DNA from: a virus
Strand: one strand, 5' to 3'
DNA length: 26,800 bases
Virus record (IMG/VR): IMGVR_UViG_3300025108_000316
Span: 1 to 26,800 of that record
Part shown: one piece after another, positions 1-6,386 of the stretch
How positions within the stretch are numbered: the stretch's first letter is position 1
Layout: the number at the start of each line of letters is the position of its first letter
Program-made: the position numbers and the translations under genes
Notes under the pieces: model-generated
Seen by the model: the letters and a program-made list of their open reading frames with translations, nothing else
What the model was told of the DNA's origin: nothing
Databases searched by the model: none

Positions 1-196
1 AAAGAGTTACTTTACGCCCACCGCCTGTGCGATCCGCAGGGGCAGAAATACTAATACTTGTTTTGTTACCAAGCGTTTGCGAAGATGTTGCCTCTGCAAA
101 TGTTGTGCTTTCTGCGCTAGTAATATCTACACGATTTGCTTCCGTATCCAAAACCGTGAGCCCGTTGTCCAGTACCCTATCATTTATTGATGCCAT
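1..196 (-). CDS. Truncated virion-associated protein (N-terminal 65 residues only)
   Basis: The gene starts at an ATG at 196 and runs off the left edge, so only the first 65 residues are visible. It begins MASINDRVLDNGL and continues through a Thr/Ser-rich stretch to PADRTGG. From memory, this N-terminus belongs to a small conserved protein found beside adaptor genes in marine podovirus genomes; its function is not established. It begins one base after the stop of the adaptor gene upstream, so the two are almost certainly co-translated. A role as a head-tail or tail component is inferred from position only. Confidence 0.75.
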   Translation of the reverse strand, partial: MASINDRVLDNGLTVLDTEANRVDITSAESTTFAEATSSQTLGNKTSISISAPADRTGGGRKVTL

Positions 197-817
197 TTAA
201 TAACTCCTTATTTTAATCCTACGACCAGAGCCGCCTGTTTTAGATCGTTCACTTTCACTATTAATATCACTAACTGCCTTTTGATACAACGCTGCCCATG
301 TTTGTATTCTACTATCTTCCTGTAAATATGGCGCAGAATGCAGTAAAGCACCATATAAATAAGCGTCTGGGTAATTAGTGAGCAACCAATTTGTCGTGTT
401 GCCACCATTAAGTGCATCTATTTTTTCGTAATATAGCAACTCCAAAGTATAAGTTGCATCTGGTTTTGGGAAAACTTCAATTGCGCTGTCTAATATAGAA
501 TACGTTGTTGGCTTTCCTGTGGTGTCATTATTATCTTCACGAAGTTTAGATATTTCTAATGCGCTTGCTTGCTCTAACGTAGAAACATCAGAACCAGTAA
601 TTACAAATCTAATGGGCTGTAGAAAATCTGTAGGTAAAGAAGTATATTGCGTATCTAACTGCGCTGTTGCACGTTTTTCCATTCTATAATGACGAACCTC
701 TCTATTCATTTGCGCTTCTGATAATGAAATAAAATCAGGAATAGTTGCTGTCAAATCATCACGATTTAGAAAATCTGCTATAGAGGTTTGCAAATCCGCA
801 TAAGTTGTTAAAGCCAT
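197..817 (-). CDS. Head-tail adaptor protein (SU10-adaptor-like)
   Basis: A 206-residue protein with the typical adaptor opening: MALTTYADLQTSIADFLNR, then an acidic helix and the motif SLSEAQMNREVRHYRME, then a beta-rich middle (residues about 50-125) and a C-terminal helix with YPDAYLYGALLHSAPYL. This pattern matches the family that forms the ring below the portal in podoviruses with SU10-type heads. Its expected role is to join the portal to the tail tube and seal packaged DNA. The last residues are basic (GGSGRRIKIRSY). It sits downstream of the terminase and small basic genes and directly upstream of another virion gene. Confidence 0.75.
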   Translation of the reverse strand: MALTTYADLQTSIADFLNRDDLTATIPDFISLSEAQMNREVRHYRMEKRATAQLDTQYTSLPTDFLQPIRFVITGSDVSTLEQASALEISKLREDNNDTTGKPTTYSILDSAIEVFPKPDATYTLELLYYEKIDALNGGNTTNWLLTNYPDAYLYGALLHSAPYLQEDSRIQTWAALYQKAVSDINSESERSKTGGSGRRIKIRSY

Positions 818-822
818 CTAAT

Positions 823-1083
823 TCACCATTTAACTTTGTTTGCCCAATAAGCCGCAGACATTTTACCTTTAGCAATATTGTTTGCGTGTCTTGCCTTAAA
901 TGACTTTGCTCTTTTAGTCATGGTTTTATCACCAGTTTTTCCTTGTTGCCCAAATCGAATAGTTTTAATTTTACTACCTTCTTTTGCAACAACTATGTGA
1001 GATTTTTTAGGGTGGCTAGGGGTACGTTTTGGCTTGTTGTATCCGCTAACTCCTGCACGTTTTAGTCTAGGGTCTTTCGGCAC
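823..1083 (-). CDS. Small lysine-rich protein, DUF5872-like
   Basis: An 86-residue, very basic protein. Recognisable parts are RAGVSGYNKPKRTP, KSHIVVAKEGSKIKTIRFG, and a C-terminal FKARHANNIAKGKMSAAYWANKVKW. This block is shared by a conserved phage/bacterial family that I recall as DUF5872; its function is unknown, and the charge suggests nucleic acid binding. The start is GTG at 1083, because the plus strand reads CAC at 1081-1083. The GTG overlaps the stop of the tiny upstream frame in a TAGTG arrangement. No in-frame ATG gives the conserved N-terminus, so the GTG start is favoured. Confidence 0.75.
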   Translation of the reverse strand: MPKDPRLKRAGVSGYNKPKRTPSHPKKSHIVVAKEGSKIKTIRFGQQGKTGDKTMTKRAKSFKARHANNIAKGKMSAAYWANKVKW

Positions 1084-1124
1084 TATTTTTTCTTGCCGCC
1101 TTTTTTCTTACCTTTACCGTACAT
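1083..1124 (-). CDS. Possible 13-residue lysine/glycine peptide
   Basis: A tiny frame encoding MYGKGKKKGGKKK. Its ATG at 1124 overlaps the TAA of the upstream gene (TAATG) and its TAG overlaps the GTG of the downstream gene (TAGTG). An AAGGAAG purine tract lies just upstream. The double coupling suggests ribosomes pass through it to reach the downstream gene, either as a real micro-peptide or as a leader. It is too short for coding statistics, so confidence is low. Confidence 0.35.
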   Translation of the reverse strand: MYGKGKKKGGKKK

Positions 1125-1297
1125 TATTTCTTCCTTTTCTTCTTTTTCATAGCTCGTAAATTGTCAACCATATTAGGGTAGGGTCGGCCTGCCGCTTTTG
1201 CGGTGCGTTTGGCTTTGGCTTCTTCAGCTTTGGTCATTTTTCGCCGTTTACTTTTAGGTTTAGGGTTTTTACTTTTCCAAACTGGTTTTTTAGCCAT
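1124..1297 (-). CDS. Small very basic hypothetical protein
   Basis: A 57-residue protein starting MAKKPVWKSKNPKPKSKRRK and ending in a lysine/arginine run (AMKKKKRKK). An excellent ribosome binding site, AGGAGGG, precedes the ATG, which is the main evidence for translation. A central KMTKAEEAKAKRTAKAAGR segment is probably helical. There is no recognisable fold. With the two following frames it forms a cluster of three tiny cationic products after the terminase; DNA or capsid-interior binding is a guess from charge alone. Confidence 0.65.
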   Translation of the reverse strand: MAKKPVWKSKNPKPKSKRRKMTKAEEAKAKRTAKAAGRPYPNMVDNLRAMKKKKRKK

Positions 1298-1339
1298 AGC
1301 CACCCTCCTATAAAAATCTCTATAACATATAAAATTAAA

Positions 1340-2599
1340 TTACGCTATACCCTTTAGATTACGTTTTATAGGTTCGCCCCAATCTATGGTTGGCCTATAT
1401 CCAACCGCCAAATATCTAAAACTATCTGCTCCGTGAGAAGTCCAATCATGTAAAGGTCTGCCGCGCCAAGATTTGAGTTTTTCGTCAAACTCTCTGCGAT
1501 ATTGTAATAAAGCTTCTATGCCTCTTTCACATTTTTCTTCATCAAACCAACATTTATTAAGCATAGACCGTGATGCTTGTATTCCATCATCTACGCTCAA
1601 TCTTGGAGCAATTTCAATATTACGAATACCCAAATTATCTAAAGTTTCTAAACGACTTTTGCCAGTACCTAACTCTTTAACTCTTACATCGTGAGGTAAA
1701 ATGTGGGTTTCGTAATTATAGACTTTTTCATTCAAAACTTTTGCGTAATGGTCTAAACCCACACCAGAATTTTCGTAATAATCAATTAAATGTATTTCTT
1801 GACCTACAAACTGCGCAAACCAAATAGCAGTGCTGTCGCCTATTCCTAAGTCAAAACTTGTAATGACTGACGCCGCAGGATCATATGGAACAGATGTTAT
1901 TCTATCTTCTGTTTTTGCTGTTTTCATTTCTTGGGCGTAATAAGCACCTTGTATAGCCGCCTCGAAACTACACATAAACTCTTGGGCATATCTATCTTCG
2001 CCCATTGTTTTGCGTGCTTCCTCTAATTCTTCTTTTTCTAAAATTTCAGTTTCATCTGCTTTGTACATAGCGCAAAACCAGTTATCATTGTTTATTGCAT
2101 TGTTATAAATTTCCCAAAATTCATTTTTACCTTTAGGCGTTCCTATAAATGTAGCTTTACCCTGCCTATCTGCCAAAGATGGCCTTATTACAGTTGGCCA
2201 AGCGTTTGCAGGAAAGTCCGCAGGCTCGTCTAGTACAACGCTATCAAAATATAAACCACGCATTGCGTCATAATTATCTGCTCCAAACAGTCTAAATCTA
2301 GCCCCATTAGGAAAGTCGGCACGAAGCTCAGAAGTATTGTAAACAACACCTTCAACGTCTTGTGTATATTCTAACAGGTAGTCCCACGCTATTGCTTTGG
2401 CTTGGCGGTAGTATGGCGCGATGTAAGCAACCCTGACATTTTTGCGGTCTGTGGTTAGTGCCGTTTTAATTAAATCATTTATAGCCGCAACTGTTTTGCC
2501 AAACCTACGATGAGCAACAATAACAGCAAATCTTTCTTGGCGTTTATGAAAACTTTTTACTAGCTTTCGTGGGCGGTAGTTAATCGTCCTCGTCGTCAT
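1340..2599 (-). CDS. terL: Terminase large subunit
   Basis: A 419-residue packaging motor. The N-terminal ATPase shows a Walker A variant, AHRRFGKT (residues 29-36), a Walker B VVLDEP (D124, E125) and coupling motif FIGTPKG (151-157). The C-terminal RNase H-like nuclease shows FDLGIGDST (D250, D255), LPHD (D304) and a closing HGADSFRYLAVG (D392). The protein docks on the portal, cuts concatemeric DNA and pumps it into the prohead with ATP. Its ATG overlaps the end of the small subunit gene by 20 bases, indicating coupled translation. Length and motif order are typical for the family; no residue expected to be essential appears missing. Confidence 0.95.
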   Translation of the reverse strand: MTTRTINYRPRKLVKSFHKRQERFAVIVAHRRFGKTVAAINDLIKTALTTDRKNVRVAYIAPYYRQAKAIAWDYLLEYTQDVEGVVYNTSELRADFPNGARFRLFGADNYDAMRGLYFDSVVLDEPADFPANAWPTVIRPSLADRQGKATFIGTPKGKNEFWEIYNNAINNDNWFCAMYKADETEILEKEELEEARKTMGEDRYAQEFMCSFEAAIQGAYYAQEMKTAKTEDRITSVPYDPAASVITSFDLGIGDSTAIWFAQFVGQEIHLIDYYENSGVGLDHYAKVLNEKVYNYETHILPHDVRVKELGTGKSRLETLDNLGIRNIEIAPRLSVDDGIQASRSMLNKCWFDEEKCERGIEALLQYRREFDEKLKSWRGRPLHDWTSHGADSFRYLAVGYRPTIDWGEPIKRNLKGIA

Positions 2600-2960
2600 C
2601 GTCCAACCACTTATAAGCTATAATGTGTTCGCCAGTATCGCCTGCGCCCTCGATGCGTTGTGTTTCTTTCCACCCTGCTCTTGTTTTTAAATAAAATATT
2701 TGTGCGCCTAAATCACCTGTTCTTGCTTTTTGTATTAAATTTTGCGCTACAAATCCAACAGCCCTTGCTTTTCCCTTTTTATATAGTGCAGAAACCTCTT
2801 CATCCCTTTCTAATATATCAAAGAAAACACGCCTGCTTATACTGAAATAATCAGCTATTTGTTCAGTTGTTAAAACTGCCGCTAATGTTTCAACTTCACG
2901 CTTTTGCTCATCCGTTAAAACTATTTTTGGTCTACCGCCTAAATTTTTTTTATCTTCCAT
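2580..2960 (-). CDS. terS: Terminase small subunit
   Basis: A 126-residue protein. After a GGRPK segment (residues 8-12) an N-terminal helix-turn-helix follows (about 16-50: VETLAAVLTTEQIADYFSIS). A helical oligomerisation region comes next (LIQKARTGDLGAQIFYLKTRAGWKE). The tail is very acidic (WLDDDDEDD). This matches the small terminase subunits that recognise the packaging site and regulate TerL. The gene overlaps terL by 20 bases. Its start lies two bases from the -35 of a promoter reading the other way (2962-2990), so its own transcription probably comes from the methyltransferase side, through the opposed small gene. Confidence 0.85.
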   Translation of the reverse strand: MEDKKNLGGRPKIVLTDEQKREVETLAAVLTTEQIADYFSISRRVFFDILERDEEVSALYKKGKARAVGFVAQNLIQKARTGDLGAQIFYLKTRAGWKETQRIEGAGDTGEHIIAYKWLDDDDEDD

Positions 2961-2961
2961 C

Positions 2962-2990
2962 TGGACATTCTTTACGTTTTTTTATATTAT
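2962..2990 (+). promoter_or_regulatory. Sigma70-like promoter for the isolated small plus-strand gene
   Basis: TGGACA (2962-2967), exactly 17 bases, then TATTAT (2985-2990). The spacer contains TTTACG followed by a T run. The gene it serves starts at 3017. The same -35 hexamer, 17-base spacing and TTACG-T7 spacer recur at 9949-9977, which argues this is not chance. Confidence 0.65.
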
Positions 2991-3016
2991 AGTTTACAAG
3001 CAATAAAGGAATTATT

Positions 3017-3229
3017 ATGGATATTACATTTACAAACCCGCACGAACAGTTTTGCTATGAAACCGCTATAAAGTTTTCTGCTATTAGAGGTTACGGTGCT
3101 AAACGTACTAGACAAGAGTTTACTAGCGCAGAAGATGCTATGACTTATGCTAAAACCTTTGGCGATAACAAAACAATGATTTATGCTATTAACGACCTTG
3201 GCAACTTTGCCCATATTTTTAACGCATAA
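3017..3229 (+). CDS. Small hypothetical protein on the opposite strand
   Basis: A 70-residue soluble protein, MDITFTNPHEQFCYETA..., rich in aromatic and charged residues, with no recognised domain. An AAAGGAA ribosome binding site lies 8 bases before the ATG and a good promoter lies at 2962-2990. It is flanked by minus-strand genes: the methyltransferase ends only two bases from its stop, tail to tail, and terS starts on its other side. Its isolated orientation and private promoter resemble a moron or an early regulator. An 84-residue frame on the minus strand over the same bases has no ribosome binding site and reads as a shadow. Confidence 0.75.
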   Translation: MDITFTNPHEQFCYETAIKFSAIRGYGAKRTRQEFTSAEDAMTYAKTFGDNKTMIYAINDLGNFAHIFNA

Positions 3230-3230
3230 T

Positions 3231-4562
3231 TTATTCATCATCGAAACCCGATAAGTCTACTTCTACTTCGCCACATTTTTCGGAGGCTACTCGGGGGTCG
3301 CCTTTTACAAATACTAACACGTTTTGATGTGTTTTACCTAGCTTTCTAGAAACTGAAAAACCTTTACCCGCTCTAAGAGGAAGGCTTCCGACCATAGTTA
3401 CTAATATGGCTTCGTTATAAAATTTTAAACCACTATCCAAAAAAGCGTTTATAGTTTCGCCTACAAAATTATAGTAATAACCTTTTTTGTCTCTAACTTC
3501 GCCAACTACAAAACAAGCGAAAGCGTCATTATTTAATAAACTACAACTTTTTTCTATTATTTTTTTATAATTAACTAAAAAGCTATTGTAATCCATGTTA
3601 GATAAATCGTTTTTATCATCACTATAAACTTCTAAATCTACATAAGGGGGACAGCTAAAAATTAAGTCGGCTTTTACATCTTTAAAAGTTTTATTAATAT
3701 TTATACTATCACCAATCTCCCAAATAGGTAAAAAGTTTTCGCAAATTAATTTAGATTGCTTTCTATTACTTTCTACCTGTTCAGACCGCAGTTCATGCCC
3801 AAAATAATTTTTTTCTAATTTACTGGCAATTATACCCCTTACACTACCACCCGCAAAAGGGTCAACGATATTGCCGTTTTTAGGACAAAACCACCTATAA
3901 ACTAACTCGCAAAGAACTGGGTCAAAAACACTAGTGTTACTAATTTTCATACCCGCCATTTCAGCTATATTATTATTAAAGGTTAATTCTTCATCACGAC
4001 CTTCTTCTGATTCTATTCCTAATTCTATCCATTTTTTCTTTCTATCTTGCCACCAACCGTCACGACTATTTAACACACTAAATGGCGGTGCTAAAAATTT
4101 ATTGGTTAAATTACCCGCCCTATTTATTTCTTCTTCTTTTTCATCGAAAAGGTTACCAAGTTCATCTAAAGAAAAACCTGTTAATTCTAAATTAAAATTT
4201 AAATCAGTAAGTTCGTTAAATTCTACTTTAAGAAGTTCTTCATCCCAACCCGCATTTAAAGCTAATTTATTATCAGCTATGACGTATGCTTTTTTTTGCG
4301 CTTCAGTCCAATCATCGGCTTGAATACAAGGTACTTCTTTTAAATTTAATTTTTTAGCCGCTAAAAGTCTACCGTGACCCGCTATTATTTCATTTTGTGC
4401 ATCGACTAAGATAGGGTTGGTAAAACCCCATTCTTTTATACTTGAAGCTATCTGTGTAATTTGTTCGTCGCTATGAGTTCGACTATTTCTAGCATACGGT
4501 ATAAGCGTTTCTATGTTTCTTCGCTCTACCTTATCAGCAGGCCAAGACCGTCCATCGTGCAT
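3231..4562 (-). CDS. ParB-like nuclease domain fused to a DNA methyltransferase
   Basis: A 443-residue two-domain protein. Residues about 15-100 form a ParB/Srx-type fold, with LIPYARNSRTH and IIAGHGRLLAAK. The C-terminal part is an S-adenosylmethionine-dependent amino-methyltransferase: the cofactor motif VDPFAGGS (233-240) precedes a catalytic SCPPY (303-307), followed by DLEVYSDD. The CPPY form replaces the commoner DPPY/SPPY; I have seen it in this phage family. It probably methylates adenine or cytosine amino groups, protecting phage DNA or marking packaging or regulatory sites. No restriction endonuclease partner is visible. The ATG at 4562 has AAAGGG upstream, and a promoter candidate lies at 4588-4615. 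Confidence 0.85.
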   Translation of the reverse strand: MHDGRSWPADKVERRNIETLIPYARNSRTHSDEQITQIASSIKEWGFTNPILVDAQNEIIAGHGRLLAAKKLNLKEVPCIQADDWTEAQKKAYVIADNKLALNAGWDEELLKVEFNELTDLNFNLELTGFSLDELGNLFDEKEEEINRAGNLTNKFLAPPFSVLNSRDGWWQDRKKKWIELGIESEEGRDEELTFNNNIAEMAGMKISNTSVFDPVLCELVYRWFCPKNGNIVDPFAGGSVRGIIASKLEKNYFGHELRSEQVESNRKQSKLICENFLPIWEIGDSININKTFKDVKADLIFSCPPYVDLEVYSDDKNDLSNMDYNSFLVNYKKIIEKSCSLLNNDAFACFVVGEVRDKKGYYYNFVGETINAFLDSGLKFYNEAILVTMVGSLPLRAGKGFSVSRKLGKTHQNVLVFVKGDPRVASEKCGEVEVDLSGFDDE

Positions 4563-4587
4563 GGGTGCGCCCTTTCTGTTGTTTTAT

Positions 4588-4615
4588 ATTATACCTAAAA
4601 AAATCCCCCGCGCAA
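4588..4615 (-). promoter_or_regulatory. Candidate leftward (late?) promoter overlapping a terminator
   Basis: On the minus strand, TTGCGC (4615-4610), 16 bases, then a perfect TATAAT (4593-4588). Transcription would begin near 4581, about 19 bases before the methyltransferase ATG. The -35 and spacer lie inside the terminator hairpin and its U tract (4597-4623), so the replication transcript ends where the packaging transcript would begin. The -35 is only partly consensus. Confidence 0.5.
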
Positions 4616-4623
4616 GGCGAGGG
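4597..4623 (-). terminator. Intrinsic terminator of the leftward replication operon / small RNA
   Basis: On the minus strand, CCCTCGC (4623-4617) pairs with GCGGGGG (4611-4605) around a 5-base loop. One base (A) then precedes seven U residues (4603-4597). This is a textbook rho-independent terminator and the strongest in the window. Confidence 0.85.
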
Positions 4624-4703
4624 AAGTTGGCGAGGTAATTCAGTCCGTAAAAAAGCAGTATATAGCGGAACTAATTCGAACAGGGAGGAGTTCGTGACCT
4701 CGC
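4597..4703 (-). ncRNA. Candidate small RNA with an anti-Shine-Dalgarno loop
   Basis: In the 100-base gap after the gene ending at 4721, the minus strand can fold into a compact RNA. GCGAGGT (4703-4697) pairs perfectly with ACCTCGC (4636-4630), closing a domain of 74 bases. Inside, CGAAC (4694-4690) and GTTCG (4681-4677) form a hairpin whose 8-base loop is UCCUCCCU (4689-4682). The intrinsic terminator at 4623-4597 follows. An extended -10-like TGTTATACA lies at 4717-4709, placing a possible start at the first base of the closing stem. Alternatively it is processed from the operon's 3' end. C/U-rich loops of this kind pair with mRNA ribosome binding sites in alphaproteobacterial small RNAs. 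Existence as a discrete RNA is inference. Confidence 0.45.
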
Positions 4704-4720
4704 TACCTGTATAACACCAT

Positions 4721-5188
4721 CTAATCATTTTTCATACGTTTCAAGTATTCTTTGTATGGTTGTAGTTGTTTTTCTGCAACAAGACCCGCTCTGACCATCT
4801 GTTCGCCTAAAGCACCCAATATATAACTTTCGCCCACTGGCTCACCGTTTTTTATTCTTTCAGCGTTTATTTTTAATTCGTTAGGCTCATATTTTTCAGG
4901 TGTAAGTTCTTTAAATTCAGGTCGCCTTGGCGCTATTTCTTTAGCAGATCTACTAATTTCCTTTGCTGTAGGCCAAGTTCTTGTTTCCATTTTACTTAAT
5001 AGATTTTCTTCAAAATCATTAAACCACTGCGAATAGTTTTGACTAGGTGCTAATTTTATAATTTGACTGCATAAAAACTCTGCTTCGCTTTTCATGTTTT
5101 CGTCATTGTTTTGCACTGATCTAGGGGCGTTAAGCCTACCTAATAATTTTAAAGTAAAAACTTTTAGCTCTTCTTTTCTATGTCCCAT
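4721..5188 (-). CDS. Hypothetical replication-operon protein (lambda P position)
   Basis: A 155-residue, mostly helical and charged protein starting MGHRKEELKVFTLKLLGRL and ending QPYKEYLKRMKND. There is no Walker motif, so it is not a DnaC-type ATPase. It overlaps the 3' end of the initiator gene by 25 bases and is the last gene before a strong terminator. In lambda-like replication modules the gene after the O-type initiator encodes the helicase loader or adaptor. That role is possible here by position only; no sequence similarity is claimed. The central TWPTAKEISRSAKEIAP resembles a short helix-turn-helix-like element but is not diagnostic. Confidence 0.7.
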   Translation of the reverse strand: MGHRKEELKVFTLKLLGRLNAPRSVQNNDENMKSEAEFLCSQIIKLAPSQNYSQWFNDFEENLLSKMETRTWPTAKEISRSAKEIAPRRPEFKELTPEKYEPNELKINAERIKNGEPVGESYILGALGEQMVRAGLVAEKQLQPYKEYLKRMKND

Positions 5189-5994
5189 GTATAATAACTT
5201 TCATCGTAATCTGTTTCCCTGTGATGATTAATAGTTTTAATTAATAATTCTGCTTCGTTTAATTTTTTTTCCTCTTCTTTAGCTTTTGCAATATCTTCAT
5301 TTAATACTTTTATAGCATTTTCTAAAACATCCTTTTGTATATTATCAGGTAGAATTTCATAATGGTCCTCCCATCTTTCTTGATTTAGCCATGTACTTGC
5401 GTGAGGTAAAAACTGCTTTTTAGTATCTTTATGGGCTTCTATAAAAATGTCTAACTTTTCCATTAACTCTTCAAAACTAATTTTCATATGTGCTTTTGCA
5501 TATGCCTTCTGAGCGGGTGCTTTTGCTGTTTTTCTAGGGTACTTTTCCCAAAACTTATTAAACTGTTCCTCAACAACATCTATCGAGCGTACTAACATAA
5601 TAGGTTCATTGGATGGTTTATTGGATGGTTTGGGTGAACCTTGTGCAGGGGTAGGGCTGAATGTCATGCCGTGGTAGGGGTGAACGTCATTCAGTGGTGG
5701 CCTAGTTGAAGGTAGTTTGCTAACTATTTGTAAATTAATTTGGTAATCTATAGTGTAACCGTGGCGGCACTCTTTTTGCCCTGTTACCTTTAAAACACCC
5801 ATTGCCAACATTTCTTTAATATGCTGACGAACAGCGCGACTAGACATTTCTAAATCTGCCGCCATATTTCCTTTACTTACCCATATACCGCTTCCATCAT
5901 CACTGGCCTTATCTGCCATATACATAAGAATTGATTTTTTCGTAGGCGAGCCAATTAATTTTGTTTGTATTACGTTTGAAACTAGGTTACTCAT
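5164..5994 (-). CDS. Lambda O-like replication initiator with winged-helix domain
   Basis: A 276-residue protein. Residues about 10-95 form a winged helix-turn-helix (PTKKSILMYMADKAS, GNMAADLEMSSRAVRQHIKEM, then a beta wing). A Pro/Ser-rich linker follows (about 96-130, including KPSNKPSNEP). The C-terminal domain holds FWEKYPRKTAKAPAQKAYAKA and FLPHASTWLNQERWED, a combination common in phage replication organisers. It should bind the origin and recruit the host helicase and replisome, since no phage polymerase is visible. The linker coding region carries 23-bp-spaced repeats, as in lambda O. A ribosome binding site AAGGAG lies 12 bases before the ATG, a long spacing. It overlaps the downstream gene by 25 bases. 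Confidence 0.8.
   Translation of the reverse strand: MSNLVSNVIQTKLIGSPTKKSILMYMADKASDDGSGIWVSKGNMAADLEMSSRAVRQHIKEMLAMGVLKVTGQKECRHGYTIDYQINLQIVSKLPSTRPPLNDVHPYHGMTFSPTPAQGSPKPSNKPSNEPIMLVRSIDVVEEQFNKFWEKYPRKTAKAPAQKAYAKAHMKISFEELMEKLDIFIEAHKDTKKQFLPHASTWLNQERWEDHYEILPDNIQKDVLENAIKVLNEDIAKAKEEEKKLNEAELLIKTINHHRETDYDESYYTWDIEKKS
5608..5690. other. Candidate replication origin: iterons inside the initiator gene
   Basis: Two 18-base repeats, GGTAGGGCTGAATGTCAT (5650-5667) and GGTAGGGGTGAACGTCAT (5673-5690), differ at two positions and start 23 bases apart. A third, degenerate copy at 5627-5644 (13 of 18 matches to the second) keeps the same 23-base period. Next to it, ATTGGATGGTTT occurs twice in tandem (5608-5631), flanked by the inverted pair AGGTTCA (5602-5608) and TGAACCT (5635-5641). 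All lie in the linker region between the DNA-binding and C-terminal domains. This is the arrangement of the lambda origin within gene O; function here is inferred. Confidence 0.55.
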
Positions 5995-6059
5995 TACTTA
6001 TGGTTACTCCTTGTAATCTATGAGGTATTGCTAAAATACTTCTTCCTTATTGCTTATAA

Positions 6060-6087
6060 CCCTCAGAGTCGTGAAATCCTCTGGGGG
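6060..6087 (-). terminator. Stem-loop between repressor and initiator genes (attenuator?)
   Basis: CCCTCAGAG (6060-6068) pairs with CTCTGGGGG (6079-6087), nine base pairs with one G-U and a 10-base loop. It lies immediately downstream of the repressor stop on the minus strand. The sequence after it in the leftward direction (TTATAAG) is not a real U tract, so partial termination or mRNA stabilisation is more likely than full termination. Confidence 0.5.
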
Positions 6088-6092
6088 TTTAA

Positions 6093-6296
6093 TTATGTTG
6101 AAACCCAAGTAACGGAATCTTCCTGTAAGTAATCAGAAATTCTTTCTACTGTAGAAAATTTAGGGTCGGTTTCATTATTTATTATTTGATATAAAACAGG
6201 TCTTGATACGTTAGCATTTTTTGCCACCTTTGTTAAGTTCCTATCTCTTAGTTTGTGTCTTATTTCGTCCAAGCTTAATATTACTTTATTATCCAT
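6093..6296 (-). CDS. XRE/Cro-CI family transcriptional regulator
   Basis: A 67-residue protein consisting almost only of a helix-turn-helix domain: LSLDEIRHKLRDRNLTKVAK, then NANVSRPVLYQIINNETDP and the closing helix STVERISDYLQ. The size matches Cro-type proteins; a CI-type peptidase or oligomerisation domain is absent. It is divergent from the plus-strand early operon across 6297-6386, where TTTAC/GTAAA half-sites are concentrated, so it likely controls both directions. No integrase is visible in this window, so a lysogeny switch is not demonstrated. The ribosome binding region reads AGAGGTT before the ATG. Confidence 0.85.
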   Translation of the reverse strand: MDNKVILSLDEIRHKLRDRNLTKVAKNANVSRPVLYQIINNETDPKFSTVERISDYLQEDSVTWVST

Positions 6297-6386
6297 TTTA
6301 ACCTCTTTTGTTTACATTTAATTATTTTAAGCTTTACATTAGAAAAAAAGTAAAGTAAAGTGATTAAAGCAAAAAGGAGAAATATT
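6297..6386. promoter_or_regulatory. Divergent early control region with TTTAC/GTAAA operator-like boxes
   Basis: This 90-base AT-rich gap separates the XRE regulator (minus) from the early operon (plus). TTTACA at 6311-6316, then 17 bases, then TTACAT (6334-6339) is a plausible rightward promoter with a weak -10. TTTACATT occurs twice in direct orientation (6311-6318 and 6333-6340). The second copy, extended to CTTTAC (6332-6337), faces two GTAAAG copies (6350-6355 and 6355-6360). These half-sites straddle the expected start point and are the natural operator candidates for the regulator. Confidence 0.55.

Noticed and set aside
2987-3241. 84-residue minus-strand frame opposite the gene at 3017-3229
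   Set aside because: No ribosome binding site and composition of a shadow frame; the plus-strand gene has promoter and ribosome binding site.
4630-4703. Possible phage attachment site
   Set aside because: No integrase gene in the window and no identifiable tRNA 3' end; cannot be supported.
4629-4704. Possible tRNA on the plus strand: 7-bp acceptor-like ends, TA at positions 8-9 and a D-arm-like TTCAGTCCGTA
   Set aside because: No pairing anticodon stem and no T arm in the right place; the minus-strand fold with terminator explains the symmetry better.
4534-4728. 64-residue minus-strand frame across the small RNA and terminator
   Set aside because: It runs through the terminator hairpin and the start of the methyltransferase gene, with no conserved pattern.
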